From Kineococcus gynurae (GTDB lineage Bacteria; Actinomycetota; Actinomycetes; Actinomycetales; Kineococcaceae): 64,000 nt of DNA. Position numbers and translations under genes: made by a program. The notes under the pieces are model-generated. The model did not search any database. It saw only the letters and a list, made by a program, of their open reading frames with translations, and had not been told where the DNA came from. Positions within the stretch are counted from its first letter, which is position 1. Every line of letters begins with the position of its first letter. The stretch lies in the NCBI RefSeq assembly GCF_050871315.1, contig NZ_JBJLRE010000012.1. One strand, 5' to 3'. This document shows, one piece after another, positions 44,866-52,379 of this stretch.

Positions 44866-45570
44866 TCAGCCGGCCGCCGCGGCCACCGCCTCGTCCAGGG
44901 GGACCTCGCCCGAGACCAGTTCCAGGACCCAGCCGCCCGCGGGCGGCCGGACCCCGGCGGCCATCGCGTGCAGCAGCTCGGCCAGCACCGCGGCCACGTC
45001 GGCGCGCGGCACCGGGCCGCGCGGCACGGAGGGAGCCAGGTGCACGTGACCGGTGGGCTCGTCGTCGGTGAGCTGCCCCGGGCGCAGGACGGCCAGGTCC
45101 AGACCCGGTCGGGCCCGGAGGTCGTCCTCGGCCGCGAGCTTGGCCCGCAGGTAGGCGACGAAGGTCTCGTCCACCCCCTCCGGGGTGACACCGTCGCGCA
45201 CCTTCTCGACCCCGGTGGAGGAGACGAGGACGTACTGCCGGACCCCGGCCGCCTCGGCCGCGTCGGCCAGCAGCACCGCGGCCGCCCGGTCGACGGTGTC
45301 CTTGCGGGCCGTCCCGCTGCCCGGCCCGGCCCCCGCGGCGAAGACCACCGCGTCGGCCCCCCGCAGCACCGCGGCCACGTCGTCGGCCGCGGCGGACTCC
45401 AGGTCGAGGACGACCGGCTCGGCCCCGTCGCTCCGCACGTCCTCGACGTGGTCCGGGTTGCGGACGATCCCGCGGACCAGCGCACCCGCGGAGGTCAGCT
45501 GGCGCAGCAGCAGGCGGGCGATCTGGCCGTGGGCCCCGGCGACGACGACGGTCTGGCTCTGCTGGATCAT
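44866..45570 (-). CDS. NAD(P)-binding protein, atypical SDR / NmrA-like
   Basis: A 234-residue Rossmann protein of the atypical SDR (YwnB/NmrA-like) group: VVVAGAHGQIARLLLRQL binds the dinucleotide and YVLVSSTGVEKV follows strand 5. Likely a redox sensor or reductase; no substrate can be named. No ribosome site precedes the ATG, but TAGCGT ends 8 nt upstream. It is divergent from the transglutaminase gene. Confidence 0.85.
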   Translation of the reverse strand: MIQQSQTVVVAGAHGQIARLLLRQLTSAGALVRGIVRNPDHVEDVRSDGAEPVVLDLESAAADDVAAVLRGADAVVFAAGAGPGSGTARKDTVDRAAAVLLADAAEAAGVRQYVLVSSTGVEKVRDGVTPEGVDETFVAYLRAKLAAEDDLRARPGLDLAVLRPGQLTDDEPTGHVHLAPSVPRGPVPRADVAAVLAELLHAMAAGVRPPAGGWVLELVSGEVPLDEAVAAAAG

Positions 45571-45578
45571 GGGGCCCG

Positions 45579-45584
45579 ACGCTA
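45579..45584 (-). promoter_or_regulatory. -10 hexamer TAGCGT of the NmrA-like gene
   Basis: TAGCGT on the minus strand ends 8 nt before the ATG at 45570; leaderless or very short leader. Confidence 0.45.
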
Positions 45585-45740
45585 CCCACGAGGCGGGGAG
45601 TCCACCCGTCGATCACGCTCCGACCGGGCCTCCCGGCCCAGCTATCACCCTGTGTCGCAGCGGCCCTACGTTCGGTCGACGACTCCCCGAACGCAGCAGT
45701 CGTGCGGTCGGCCGAGGGGGCGGCAGCCGTCGCCGTCCCC

Positions 45741-45746
45741 CAGAAT
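45741..45746 (+). promoter_or_regulatory. -10-like hexamer CAGAAT of the transglutaminase gene, leaderless geometry
   Basis: CAGAAT ends 6 nt before the GTG at 45753 in an otherwise GC-rich stretch. Confidence 0.4.
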
Positions 45747-45752
45747 CGCCCG

Positions 45753-46580
45753 GTGCCCTCCACCCCCGCGCCCGCCCTCACGGCCCGCGTCAGCGCCCGT
45801 CTCGACCTGTCCTCCGATCGGCGCAGCCCCGCCAGCCTCCTCCTCTCCGTGGCCGGACGCCCCGGGGTCGCGGTCCTCGAGGAACGCCTCGAGGTGGTGG
45901 GCCCCGACGGGCCGCTGACCGTGACCGCCGTGGCCGTCGAGGAAGGCGGTCGGATGCACACGCTGGACGTGCCGGCCGGGGACACGCGGGTCGAGTACGA
46001 GGCGCGGGTGGCCCTGCAAGACTCCGATCCCGTCGCCTGCTCCGAGCTCGACCGCTGGGCCCTGACCCGACCCAGCCGCTACAGCCCCTCCGACGCCCTC
46101 GCGTCCTTCGCGGCGCGCGAGCTGAACGGGGTCTCCCGTGCGGACCTGCCCCGGGCCGCCTCCGCGTGGGTGCACACCAACCTCGACTACGTCAGCGGTT
46201 CCAGCCGGCCCACGGACGGGGCGCCCGAGACCCTGCTGGCCCGGGCCGGCGTCTGCCGGGACTTCGCCCACGTGACCGTGGCGCTGCTCCGGGCGATGGA
46301 CGTCCCCGCGCGCCTCTGCTCGGTGTACGCACCGGGCCTGGCGCCCATGGACTTCCACGCCGTCGTCGAGGCCGCTCCGGAGGGGGTCTGGGAGGTCGTG
46401 GACGCCACGCGCCTCGCCCCGCGCGCCTCCCTGGTGCGGATCGCCACCGGCCGCGACGCCGCCGACACCGCCTTCCTCACGACGGCCGGCATGGTCACCC
46501 TGTCCGGGCTCCGGGTCACCGCCGTGGTCGAGCCGGACCTGCCCCGGGAGGACCCGGGGCAGGTGGTCCGGCTGCGCTGA
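45753..46580 (+). CDS. Transglutaminase-like cysteine protease-fold protein
   Basis: A 275-residue protein with the transglutaminase core. The catalytic Cys is in ARAGVCRDFAHV, the His in MDFHAVVEA and the Asp in WEVVDATRLAP. The N-terminal 100 residues form the bacterial beta-rich domain seen in stand-alone members. Possible peptidase or amidase in the cytoplasm (no signal peptide). GTG 45753 is preferred over GTG/ATG starts further upstream because CAGAAT lies 6 nt before it and the upstream codons lack homology-like sequence. Confidence 0.87.
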   Translation: MPSTPAPALTARVSARLDLSSDRRSPASLLLSVAGRPGVAVLEERLEVVGPDGPLTVTAVAVEEGGRMHTLDVPAGDTRVEYEARVALQDSDPVACSELDRWALTRPSRYSPSDALASFAARELNGVSRADLPRAASAWVHTNLDYVSGSSRPTDGAPETLLARAGVCRDFAHVTVALLRAMDVPARLCSVYAPGLAPMDFHAVVEAAPEGVWEVVDATRLAPRASLVRIATGRDAADTAFLTTAGMVTLSGLRVTAVVEPDLPREDPGQVVRLR

Positions 46581-46590
46581 GGGTTCGGAG

Positions 46591-46611
46591 GCCGTCGACG
46601 CGGTCGACGGC
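46591..46611. terminator. Bidirectional hairpin between transglutaminase and DksA-like genes
   Basis: A perfect 9-bp stem (GCCGTCGAC) with a 3-nt loop, directly abutting the stop codon of the convergent gene. Confidence 0.6.
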
Positions 46612-46956
46612 TCAGGCGTCGGGATTCTCCTCCTCGACGAGCGTCTCGGCGTCGGGACGGACCTCGAGGCGCTCGTCGGGGATGGGCTTGCCCGAGACGA
46701 CCGAGAGGCCGTAGGTCCCGTCCTCGATGCGCCGCAACGCCGCCTCGACGCCGACCAGCCGACGGTCGATGCCGTCCAGCAGCGCGAGGTCCTGGCCGGC
46801 GAACTGCTCGTGGGCCCCCTCGTCGCCGACGTCGCGCCCGCCCTCGGCGGCGTCGGGGGTCACCCCGGCCTCCAACCGGGCCCGGATCTCCTTCGCCTCC
46901 CCGCTCAGCTCGCGGTGCATCTCTTCCAGCCGCTCGCGGGCGACCTGGGTGTCCAT
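46612..46956 (-). CDS. TraR/DksA-family protein lacking zinc-finger cysteines
   Basis: A 114-residue DksA-like protein with an N-terminal coiled-coil (about 1-75) and the C-terminal globular motif YGLSVVSGKPIPDERLEVRPDA. In typical members this reads YGxCxxCGxPIxxxRLxxxPxAxxCxxC. Here the first two Cys positions are Ser and the second pair is absent, so zinc cannot be bound. AGGAGG precedes the ATG. It may still bind the polymerase secondary channel, as Cys-less DksA paralogues do in some bacteria (inference). Confidence 0.85.
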   Translation of the reverse strand: MDTQVARERLEEMHRELSGEAKEIRARLEAGVTPDAAEGGRDVGDEGAHEQFAGQDLALLDGIDRRLVGVEAALRRIEDGTYGLSVVSGKPIPDERLEVRPDAETLVEEENPDA

Positions 46957-47092
46957 CTCGTGATCCTCCTGCTGGGTGGTCGGGCGAACAGTCCTACCCC
47001 GGATCGGCCGGGTCGGCGCGGGGACGCCCGGCCCGGTCGGTGCCGGTGGCCGTCGGGACGCGCGAGGCGGCGGCGGAGTCCATGCTGGGGTG

Positions 47093-47575
47093 ATGATCTC
47101 CGTCGAGCTCGCCCTGCGGTTGAAGGAGGCCGGCCTGGAGTGGCAGCCCGCGGCCGGGGACCGGTTCGTGATCCCGCACCGGGACATGGACGCCGACGTC
47201 TTCACCCTGAGCGACATGACGGTCGAGGTCCACGACCACCCGAGCGGGCGGATCATCGGCTTCAACGGCACCACCGAGTGGGCGCTGGACTCCGTCGACC
47301 AGCCCGACGCCTGCTGGCTGCCGTCCGAGCACCAGCTTCGCGCCCTGCTCGGTGAGCACTTCGTCCGGCTGGAGCGGCACGACCGGACCACCCCGGACGG
47401 CGAGCGCAGCGTGTTCCGCGTGCTGCTCCTGGACACGGTCGGGGCGGACGCCTTCGAGGACCCGGTCGCCGAGTGCGCCTACGCCCGCGCCCTCCTGCAC
47501 CACCTGTCGGGGGCCCGGGGCGGCAGCGTCGGCGTGGCCGCCGCTCAGCGGGCGGGCGGTCCCTCCCCGGCCTGA
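47093..47575 (+). CDS. Conserved actinobacterial hypothetical protein
   Basis: A 160-residue cytoplasmic protein of a family common in actinobacteria and sometimes misnamed CpaE: MISVELALRLKEAGLEWQP, RDMDADVFTLSDMTVEVHD and IIGFNGTTEWALDSV. No catalytic motif recognised. The last 60 residues extend beyond the usual core. Its 3' end overlaps the convergent PAC2 gene by 31 nt. Confidence 0.78.
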   Translation: MISVELALRLKEAGLEWQPAAGDRFVIPHRDMDADVFTLSDMTVEVHDHPSGRIIGFNGTTEWALDSVDQPDACWLPSEHQLRALLGEHFVRLERHDRTTPDGERSVFRVLLLDTVGADAFEDPVAECAYARALLHHLSGARGGSVGVAAAQRAGGPSPA

Positions 47576-48561
47576 GGGCCCTCACCCGACGACCGGCCCT
47601 CCTCGCCGCCCGCCGCACCGCCCGTCTCGCCGCCCGTCTCGCCACCCGCCGGGTCGGTGGCCTCCTCGGCCGCCAGGAACCGCTCGAACTCCGCCCCCAG
47701 CTCGTCGGCCGAGGGCAGGAACGAGGCGGCCACCGAGGTCCCCCGCCCCTCCTCGCCGATGGCGTCGTACTGCTCCTCGAGGGCGCGGACCACGGCCTGG
47801 GCCTCGGGCGACTGCGCGACCTGGGCGTCGACCTCCACCCGCGTCGTCGCCGCCACGTCCAGCAGGGCATCGACCGGCACGTCGACCCCGGTGGCGGCCG
47901 AGACGGCCCGCAGCAGGACGGCGGCGGAGTCCGGGTAGTCGTTGCCGGCCAGGTAGTGCGGGACGTGGGCCAGCACGGAGATGACGTCGCGTCCCTCCTC
48001 GGCCCCGCGCAGGTGCAGCAGTGCCGCGGCGTGCCCGGGGACCTGGGCCTCGACGTCCCACGTCCGGTACCCCTCGAGCAGCTCCGGTCGGCTCGCGCTC
48101 GCCGTCACCCCGCCGGGTCGGGTGTGCGGGACGGCGGTGGGCGCCGCGGCCAGCAGGATGGTCGTGCTCACCCCGAGCCGGTCGGCCAGCTGCCAGACGG
48201 CGGCGCAGAACCGTTCCCACTGCACGTCCGGCTCGGGCCCGGTCAGCAGCAGGAAGGAGGCCCCCTCCTCGTCGTAGACCCGCAGCAGCTGCAACCGCGG
48301 GGCGTCGTAGGCGGCCCACCGGTCGCCCTCGAAGGTCATGACCGGACGGCGGGCCCGGTAGTCGTGGAGCTGGTCGACGTCGAAGGTGGCCACGACGTGG
48401 TGGGTGCTGGAGGAACGGAGCTGCTCGACGGCCAGCTTGACCGCGCTGCCGGCGTCGACGAACCCGGAGAGGGCCACGACCAGCGGCGGTTCGACGAGGC
48501 GCGGGGCGTCCGCACCGGCGTAGGGGCCGACGAGGCTGTACAGCGAGGCGGGGTCGAGCAT
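47545..48561 (-). CDS. PAC2 family protein (proteasome-assembly-chaperone-like)
   Basis: A 338-residue protein of the PAC2 family (PPLVVALSGFVDAGSAVKLAVEQL, later VSVLAHVPHYLAGNDYPDSAAVLLRAV). In eukaryotes PAC2 assists proteasome assembly; actinobacterial members are of unknown role, although many actinobacteria have proteasomes. The C-terminal 50 residues are Gly/Glu-rich. The ATG at 48561 is preceded by GGGGG; the longer frame is antisense to nrdR's neighbourhood and was trimmed. Confidence 0.87.
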   Translation of the reverse strand: MLDPASLYSLVGPYAGADAPRLVEPPLVVALSGFVDAGSAVKLAVEQLRSSSTHHVVATFDVDQLHDYRARRPVMTFEGDRWAAYDAPRLQLLRVYDEEGASFLLLTGPEPDVQWERFCAAVWQLADRLGVSTTILLAAAPTAVPHTRPGGVTASASRPELLEGYRTWDVEAQVPGHAAALLHLRGAEEGRDVISVLAHVPHYLAGNDYPDSAAVLLRAVSAATGVDVPVDALLDVAATTRVEVDAQVAQSPEAQAVVRALEEQYDAIGEEGRGTSVAASFLPSADELGAEFERFLAAEEATDPAGGETGGETGGAAGGEEGRSSGEGPQAGEGPPAR

Positions 48562-48586
48562 GCCCCCATCATCGTCGCTGCCGGGG

Positions 48587-49057
48587 TCAGCCCTGGCCGG
48601 GGAGGGCCGGATTCCGCTCCGAGCGCAGCTTGTCGATGGCGGCCTCGAAGTCGGCCAGGGAGTCGAAGGCCTGGTAGACCGAGGCGAAACGGAGGTAGGC
48701 GACCTCGTCCAGCTCGCGCAGGAACGGCAGCGTGGCCAACCCCACCTCGTGGGCGTCGACCTCGGCCGCACCCCGCGACCGCAGGGACTCCTCGACCTTG
48801 TGCGCGAGCAGCGCGATGTCGTCCTCACTGACGGGACGCCCCTGGCAGGCCTTGCGCACGCCCGAGGCGATCTTGGAACGGCTGAACGCCTCGCTCGCTC
48901 CCGAGCGCTTGATGACGGTGAAGAGGGCGGTCTCGACCGTGGTGAAGCGGCGACCGCACTGGGGGCACTGACGGCGCCGGCGGATGCTCGAGCCGTCCTC
49001 GGCCGTCCGCGAGTCCACCACCCGGGAGTCCTCGTGGCGGCAGAACGGGCAGTGCAC
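48587..49057 (-). CDS. nrdR: Transcriptional repressor NrdR
   Basis: Repressor of ribonucleotide reductase genes (156 residues). N-terminal zinc ribbon CPFCRHED ... CPQCGRRF and an ATP-cone domain from about residue 46. It senses dATP/ATP and binds NrdR boxes. The GTG at 49057 is preceded by GGGAGGGAG. It lies next to the LysM/lexA pair, as in mycobacteria. No nrdJ gene is present in this window. Confidence 0.96.
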   Translation of the reverse strand: MHCPFCRHEDSRVVDSRTAEDGSSIRRRRQCPQCGRRFTTVETALFTVIKRSGASEAFSRSKIASGVRKACQGRPVSEDDIALLAHKVEESLRSRGAAEVDAHEVGLATLPFLRELDEVAYLRFASVYQAFDSLADFEAAIDKLRSERNPALPGQG

Positions 49058-49175
49058 TCCAGCTCCCTCCCGCACCCGCTCGCGCCCGTGCGGCGCGGGA
49101 TGCTGCGGGGAGGCTACGGGCAGCGTCGAGCCGGGGGCAAGTGACGCGGACGTGGTGCGCAGGCCCGCGAGCACG

Positions 49176-49856
49176 TCACCACTCCGCGGGCAGCTGCAGG
49201 CGTTGGCCGGGGTGCAGCCGCGAACCGTCGAGGGAGTTCAGCGCGACGATCGCCGCGGCGACCTCGCGCCAGTCCGCGCCCGGGGCGACCGACAGGGCGA
49301 TCTCGGACAGCGTCTGACCGGGCTGGACGACGACCTCGCCCCCGGCACCCGCGGTGACCGCGACCGGGGCGGGAGCGGTCCGCTCGACCGCGGCGGTGGC
49401 CCCGACGCTGCCCACCATCGTCCCGGCCAGAGCGCTCGTGCCGGCCAGCACGGCGGCCGCCAGCACGGCACCGGCCCCGAGCCCGAGCCCGGTCCGACCC
49501 CGGCGCGTGAGGCGCAACGGGTGCGTCGTCGTCGGGGGGGCCACGGCGGCGGTCCGGGGACGCAGGGTGGTGACGGTGGCGACGTCCCGCACAGCCGCGG
49601 TGCGCCCCGGACGGCGGGGGGCGGGGACCCGGGCGGGGAGGGCCGCGCGGGCGGCGACGCTGGCCCCGAGGGCGAACCCGGGGAAGGCGGCGGCCCGGGG
49701 CAGCCGGACGGCGGGGAACTCCGGGACCCGGAAGGGCGAGGTCGCGAGGACGGCGGTCCCGAACCGGGTCGGGCGGGGGACGGCCGGCCGCGACACGACG
49801 GGGACGGCGGGCAGGACGGGACGGAACGCGGTGGTGCGGATTGCGGTGGTGCTCAC
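49176..49856 (-). CDS. LysM-domain membrane protein, SOS-linked division-inhibitor candidate
   Basis: A 226-residue protein: long Pro/Arg/Ala-rich cytoplasmic region, one membrane helix (about 140-165, GAGAVLAAAVLAGTSALAG) and a C-terminal extracellular LysM domain (VVVQPGQTLSEIALSV ... LHPGQRLQLP). Position between nrdR and divergent lexA matches Rv2719c/ChiZ and DivS of other actinobacteria, DNA-damage-induced division suppressors. Two SOS-box-like sites upstream support that role. GTG start with GGAGG 8 nt upstream. Sequence similarity outside LysM is low, so the function is inferred mainly from context. Confidence 0.82.
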   Translation of the reverse strand: MSTTAIRTTAFRPVLPAVPVVSRPAVPRPTRFGTAVLATSPFRVPEFPAVRLPRAAAFPGFALGASVAARAALPARVPAPRRPGRTAAVRDVATVTTLRPRTAAVAPPTTTHPLRLTRRGRTGLGLGAGAVLAAAVLAGTSALAGTMVGSVGATAAVERTAPAPVAVTAGAGGEVVVQPGQTLSEIALSVAPGADWREVAAAIVALNSLDGSRLHPGQRLQLPAEW

Positions 49857-49888
49857 GGTGGCGACCTCCAACTCTCGGACCAGCCGGG

Positions 49889-49904
49889 TCGAACGAGTGT
49901 TCGT
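49889..49904. promoter_or_regulatory. SOS (LexA) box 1 upstream of the LysM gene
   Basis: TCGAACGAGTGTTCGT fits the actinobacterial LexA consensus TCGAAC-N4-GTTCGA with one mismatch. It lies 33 nt upstream of the LysM gene start. Confidence 0.8.
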
Positions 49905-49910
49905 ACCGAC

Positions 49911-49926
49911 TCGAACGTTTGTACGC
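49911..49926. promoter_or_regulatory. SOS (LexA) box 2, degenerate
   Basis: TCGAACGTTTGTACGC keeps the left half-site but has a degenerate right half-site. It is centred 22 nt from box 1, about two helical turns, allowing side-by-side LexA dimers. Confidence 0.55.
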
Positions 49927-50311
49927 CGACCGACGGGCGGGGCGCAACCCCGACCCGTCGGGTCGGGATGCGTCGCACGGTGCCATCCGCCTCCGACACG
50001 AACCGGGCGCGGACGGCTGCCCAGCCTCCCTCCGGCCCCTGACCAGCGTCGACGCTCGGGGCGGGCGGCCCGGCGACGGCGGCCCGCAGGCAGCGGGGCC
50101 CACGACGGTCGACCGGGAGCGGCCCCCGATCGCCGAGCCGTCACGAACGGCCGGGTCGCCAGGGGCGGACGTCGCCCCGGCCCCCGTGACGGACGAGCAG
50201 ATTTCCTTGATCACACGAGGGGGCGCGAGGGGCACGGGAGGGGCGCGAGGGCGGGCGGCGCGACGCTGGAGTCGCGCAGGAGGTACGAGCGGGGCGGGAG
50301 CTGCGGCGCCC

Positions 50312-50346
50312 GGGTGCGGGGCGGGGTGCGGGGCGGGGGGCGGGGG
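50312..50346 (+). other. G-run cluster (G-quadruplex-capable) just after the DUF2277 stop
   Basis: Six plus-strand G-runs of 3-6 with loops of 1-3 nt end immediately before the minus-strand stop codon of the DUF2277 gene, the same arrangement as after ptsH. Confidence 0.5.
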
Positions 50347-50616
50347 TCAGGAGGCGTAGCGCTGGGCGGCGCGGGCCCGGGCCTTGGCCGCCTCGACCTC
50401 CCGGTCCTTCGGCGGCGCGGCCGTCTCCAGGTGGTCCAGGAGCTCGGCGGTCGCGGTGGCGACCGCGGCCACGGCGGCGTCGAACGCGGCCTGGTTGCGC
50501 TGCGAGGGGCGGGTGGAACCGCTGACCTTGCGGACGTACTGGAGCGCGGCGGCCTGCACCTCCTCGGGCGTGGCCGGGGGCTCGAAGTTGTGCAGCTGGC
50601 GGATGTTCCGGCACAT
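50347..50616 (-). CDS. DUF2277 family protein
   Basis: An 89-residue protein that matches DUF2277 along its full length: MCRNIRQLHNFEPPATPEEV, ALQYVRKVSGSTRPSQRNQ, PPKDREVEAAKARARA. Function unknown. No ribosome site; TAGCGT ends 7 nt before the ATG. The longer open frame upstream reads antisense to the lexA promoter and start and was rejected. Confidence 0.9.
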   Translation of the reverse strand: MCRNIRQLHNFEPPATPEEVQAAALQYVRKVSGSTRPSQRNQAAFDAAVAAVATATAELLDHLETAAPPKDREVEAAKARARAAQRYAS

Positions 50617-50623
50617 GCGGACC

Positions 50624-50629
50624 ACGCTA
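50624..50629 (-). promoter_or_regulatory. -10 hexamer TAGCGT of the DUF2277 gene, leaderless geometry
   Basis: TAGCGT on the minus strand ends 7 nt before the ATG at 50616. Confidence 0.5.
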
Positions 50630-50712
50630 GGCCGACGACCCGTCCGAGGACAGGGGGCGTCCGGCGCACCGGGTCGACGACCGCCGCACCCGCCCCGCAC
50701 GACACGCCGCAG

Positions 50713-50728
50713 TCGAACAGGTGTTTGA
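50713..50728. promoter_or_regulatory. SOS (LexA) box of lexA
   Basis: TCGAACAGGTGTTTGA fits TCGAAC-N4-GTTCGA with one mismatch and overlaps the lexA -35 box, so bound LexA would block its own promoter. Confidence 0.85.
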
Positions 50729-50753
50729 TCTGCCCACCGGCGGTGGTTACGGT
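50725..50753 (+). promoter_or_regulatory. lexA promoter
   Basis: TTGATC (50725-50730), 17 nt, then TACGGT (50748-50753). The -35 box shares four bases with the SOS box. A leader of about 40 nt would follow. Confidence 0.6.
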
Positions 50754-50800
50754 CGACGGACCGGCCACGGACGGCCGGGCGCGACGGGATGAGGTGCACG

Positions 50801-51568
50801 GTGGACGAGCAGGACGGCACGGGCACGACGGTCGAACGTCCCCGGCGGGGTCCGGGCCGACCCCCGGGTTCGGGGACGGTCCACCAGCTGCCGGACGGGA
50901 CGCCGGACGCCTTCGGTCTCACCACGCGGCAGCGGCGGGTCCTGGACTGCATCAGCGAGGCCGTCGAGCGTCGCGGCTACCCGCCGAGCCTGCGCGAGAT
51001 CGGCGAGTCGGTCGGGCTCACCAGTCCCAGCAGCGTCGCCCACCAGGTCAAGCAGCTCGAGCGGCTCGGCCTGCTGCGCAAGGACCCGCGGCGCCCGCGC
51101 ACCCTCGAGGTCGTGACGCCGCCGTCGTCCCTGCCGAGCAGCGCCCTCGGTGTGGTCACGGCCGACGACGCGACCGAGGCCGACGCCCGGCCCCGACCCA
51201 CCTACGTCCCGCTGGTGGGTCGCATCGCGGCCGGCGGCCCGATCCTGGCCGAGCAGCTCGTCGAGGACGTCTTCCCCCTGCCCGCGCAGCTGGTCGGCTC
51301 CGGGGAGCACTTCATGCTGCGGGTCTCCGGGGACTCGATGATCGAGGCCGCCATCTGCGACGGGGACTGGGTCGTCGTGCGCCAGCAGCCCACGGCCGAG
51401 AACGGTGACGTGGTCGCGGCCATGATCGACGGCGAGGCCACCGTCAAGGTCCTCTCGCGTCGGGACGGGCACGTGAAGCTCCTGCCGCGCAACGCCCTCT
51501 ACTCCCCCATCGACGGCGACGAGGCGACGGTCCTCGGCCGGGTCACCGCGGTCCTGCGCAGTCTCTGA
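50801..51568 (+). CDS. lexA: LexA repressor, SOS regulator
   Basis: SOS repressor with autoprotease (255 residues). Winged helix at about 40-105 (SLREIGESVGLTSPSSVAHQVKQL at the recognition region), autocleavage site Ala144-Gly145 in VGRIAAGG, and the catalytic Ser179 (GDSM) and Lys216 (EATVKVL) are intact. RecA-stimulated cleavage relieves repression of the boxes noted nearby. GTG 50801 is preferred because GAGG lies 6 nt upstream; ATG 50789 in frame adds four residues. The first 35 residues are basic and probably disordered. Confidence 0.95.
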   Translation: MDEQDGTGTTVERPRRGPGRPPGSGTVHQLPDGTPDAFGLTTRQRRVLDCISEAVERRGYPPSLREIGESVGLTSPSSVAHQVKQLERLGLLRKDPRRPRTLEVVTPPSSLPSSALGVVTADDATEADARPRPTYVPLVGRIAAGGPILAEQLVEDVFPLPAQLVGSGEHFMLRVSGDSMIEAAICDGDWVVVRQQPTAENGDVVAAMIDGEATVKVLSRRDGHVKLLPRNALYSPIDGDEATVLGRVTAVLRSL

Positions 51569-51583
51569 CCCCGACCTCCTCTG

Positions 51584-51608
51584 CCCGGCCCGAGCGGCCG
51601 CGGCCGGG
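51584..51608. terminator. Weak bidirectional hairpin after lexA
   Basis: Arms CCCGGCC/GGCCGGG (7 bp) with an 11-nt loop, between lexA and the convergent racemase gene. Confidence 0.4.
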
Positions 51609-51613
51609 GCGGG

Positions 51614-52306
51614 TCAGCGGGTCCGGCCCGCCGCGGGTGCCAGCGTCCGCACGAGCTCGACCGCCGCCTCGACGGCGAGGCGCGGGGAGGACAGCACGGG
51701 GACCGAGAGCGGTCGCAGCAACGGGGTCGCCTCGACCATGCTGGCCTGGGCCAGCACCACCACGTCGACCGTGCAGACGTCGTCGGCCCCCCGCAGCTCG
51801 GTGAGGGCCCGCTGCGCGATCCCCTGCACGTAGCCCTCGGCGTCGCCCACCTCGTGCAGGATCCACAGGTCGCTGGCGTCGACCTCGACGACCTCGACCC
51901 GGCGGTCGGCCTCACCGGCCGCCTCGTGCAGCAGCTCCCGCACGGAACGGGCCGCGGTCGGGAGGGTGGCGACCACGGCGAGGCGTCGCCCGGCCCGCAC
52001 GGCCGCCTCGGCCATCGGCCGGTCGACCCGCAGCACCTCGACCCCGATCTCGTCACCGACCACCTTCGCCAGCCCGCTCAGCGTCGAACCGGTGCAGACC
52101 ACCAGGTCGGCCCCCTCGGCCTGCAGCCGGCGCAGCCGGTCGGCCATCGCCGGTCTGACCGACTCGATCCCCGAGCGTCGGGCGGCGTTGAGCAGCCCGC
52201 GGTCCACGAGGTGCCGGAACTGCACCTCCGGGTCCCGCTGCGCGAGCAGGGCGGCGAAGATCCTTGCCTGCTCGTGCTCGGAATGGAGCAAACCGACCAC
52301 GGTCAT
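51614..52306 (-). CDS. Aspartate/glutamate racemase-family protein with one catalytic Cys
   Basis: A 230-residue Asp/Glu/hydantoin racemase-like protein. The first Cys motif VVCTGSTLSG (Cys71) is present, but the second, normally GCxG/CAxM, reads VLAQASMVEA with Ala in place of Cys. Two-base racemases need both Cys, so it may be a decarboxylase-, isomerase- or lyase-like member of the fold, or inactive as a racemase. The N-terminus VGLLHSEHEQARIF is typical of the arylsporulation-type subgroup with GLLHT. Stand-alone gene converging on lexA. Confidence 0.8.
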   Translation of the reverse strand: MTVVGLLHSEHEQARIFAALLAQRDPEVQFRHLVDRGLLNAARRSGIESVRPAMADRLRRLQAEGADLVVCTGSTLSGLAKVVGDEIGVEVLRVDRPMAEAAVRAGRRLAVVATLPTAARSVRELLHEAAGEADRRVEVVEVDASDLWILHEVGDAEGYVQGIAQRALTELRGADDVCTVDVVVLAQASMVEATPLLRPLSVPVLSSPRLAVEAAVELVRTLAPAAGRTR

Positions 52307-52379
52307 GCCTCGACTATCCGACGCTCCGCGCCCCCCGGCACCCGGGACGCGTCGTCGGACCGGTCCAGCCGGGGAACCT

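Larger units (their letters stand above)
49857..50346. other. 490-nt intergenic region: SOS boxes at one end, G-rich repeats at the other
   Basis: I see no convincing gene here. It holds the two SOS-box-like sites near the LysM gene, a mid part with no recognisable element, a purine-rich run (about 50217-50270) and the G-run cluster ending at 50346. The open frames across it lack family resemblance and are Arg/Pro/Gly-rich shadows. Confidence 0.6.

Noticed and set aside
45669..45693. Inverted repeat CGTTCGG-N11-CCGAACG as an SOS box or operator
   Set aside because: Half-site spacing and sequence do not fit the LexA box, and 7-bp arms of this composition are common here by chance.
49927..50340. 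A small gene in the LysM/lexA gap
   Set aside because: Open frames on both strands are Arg/Pro/Gly-rich, lack ribosome sites or TANNNT signals, and look like no known family.
50617..50952. 5' extension of the DUF2277 frame
   Set aside because: Antisense over the lexA promoter and start; the family begins at MCRNIR, and a -10 hexamer lies 7 nt before that ATG.
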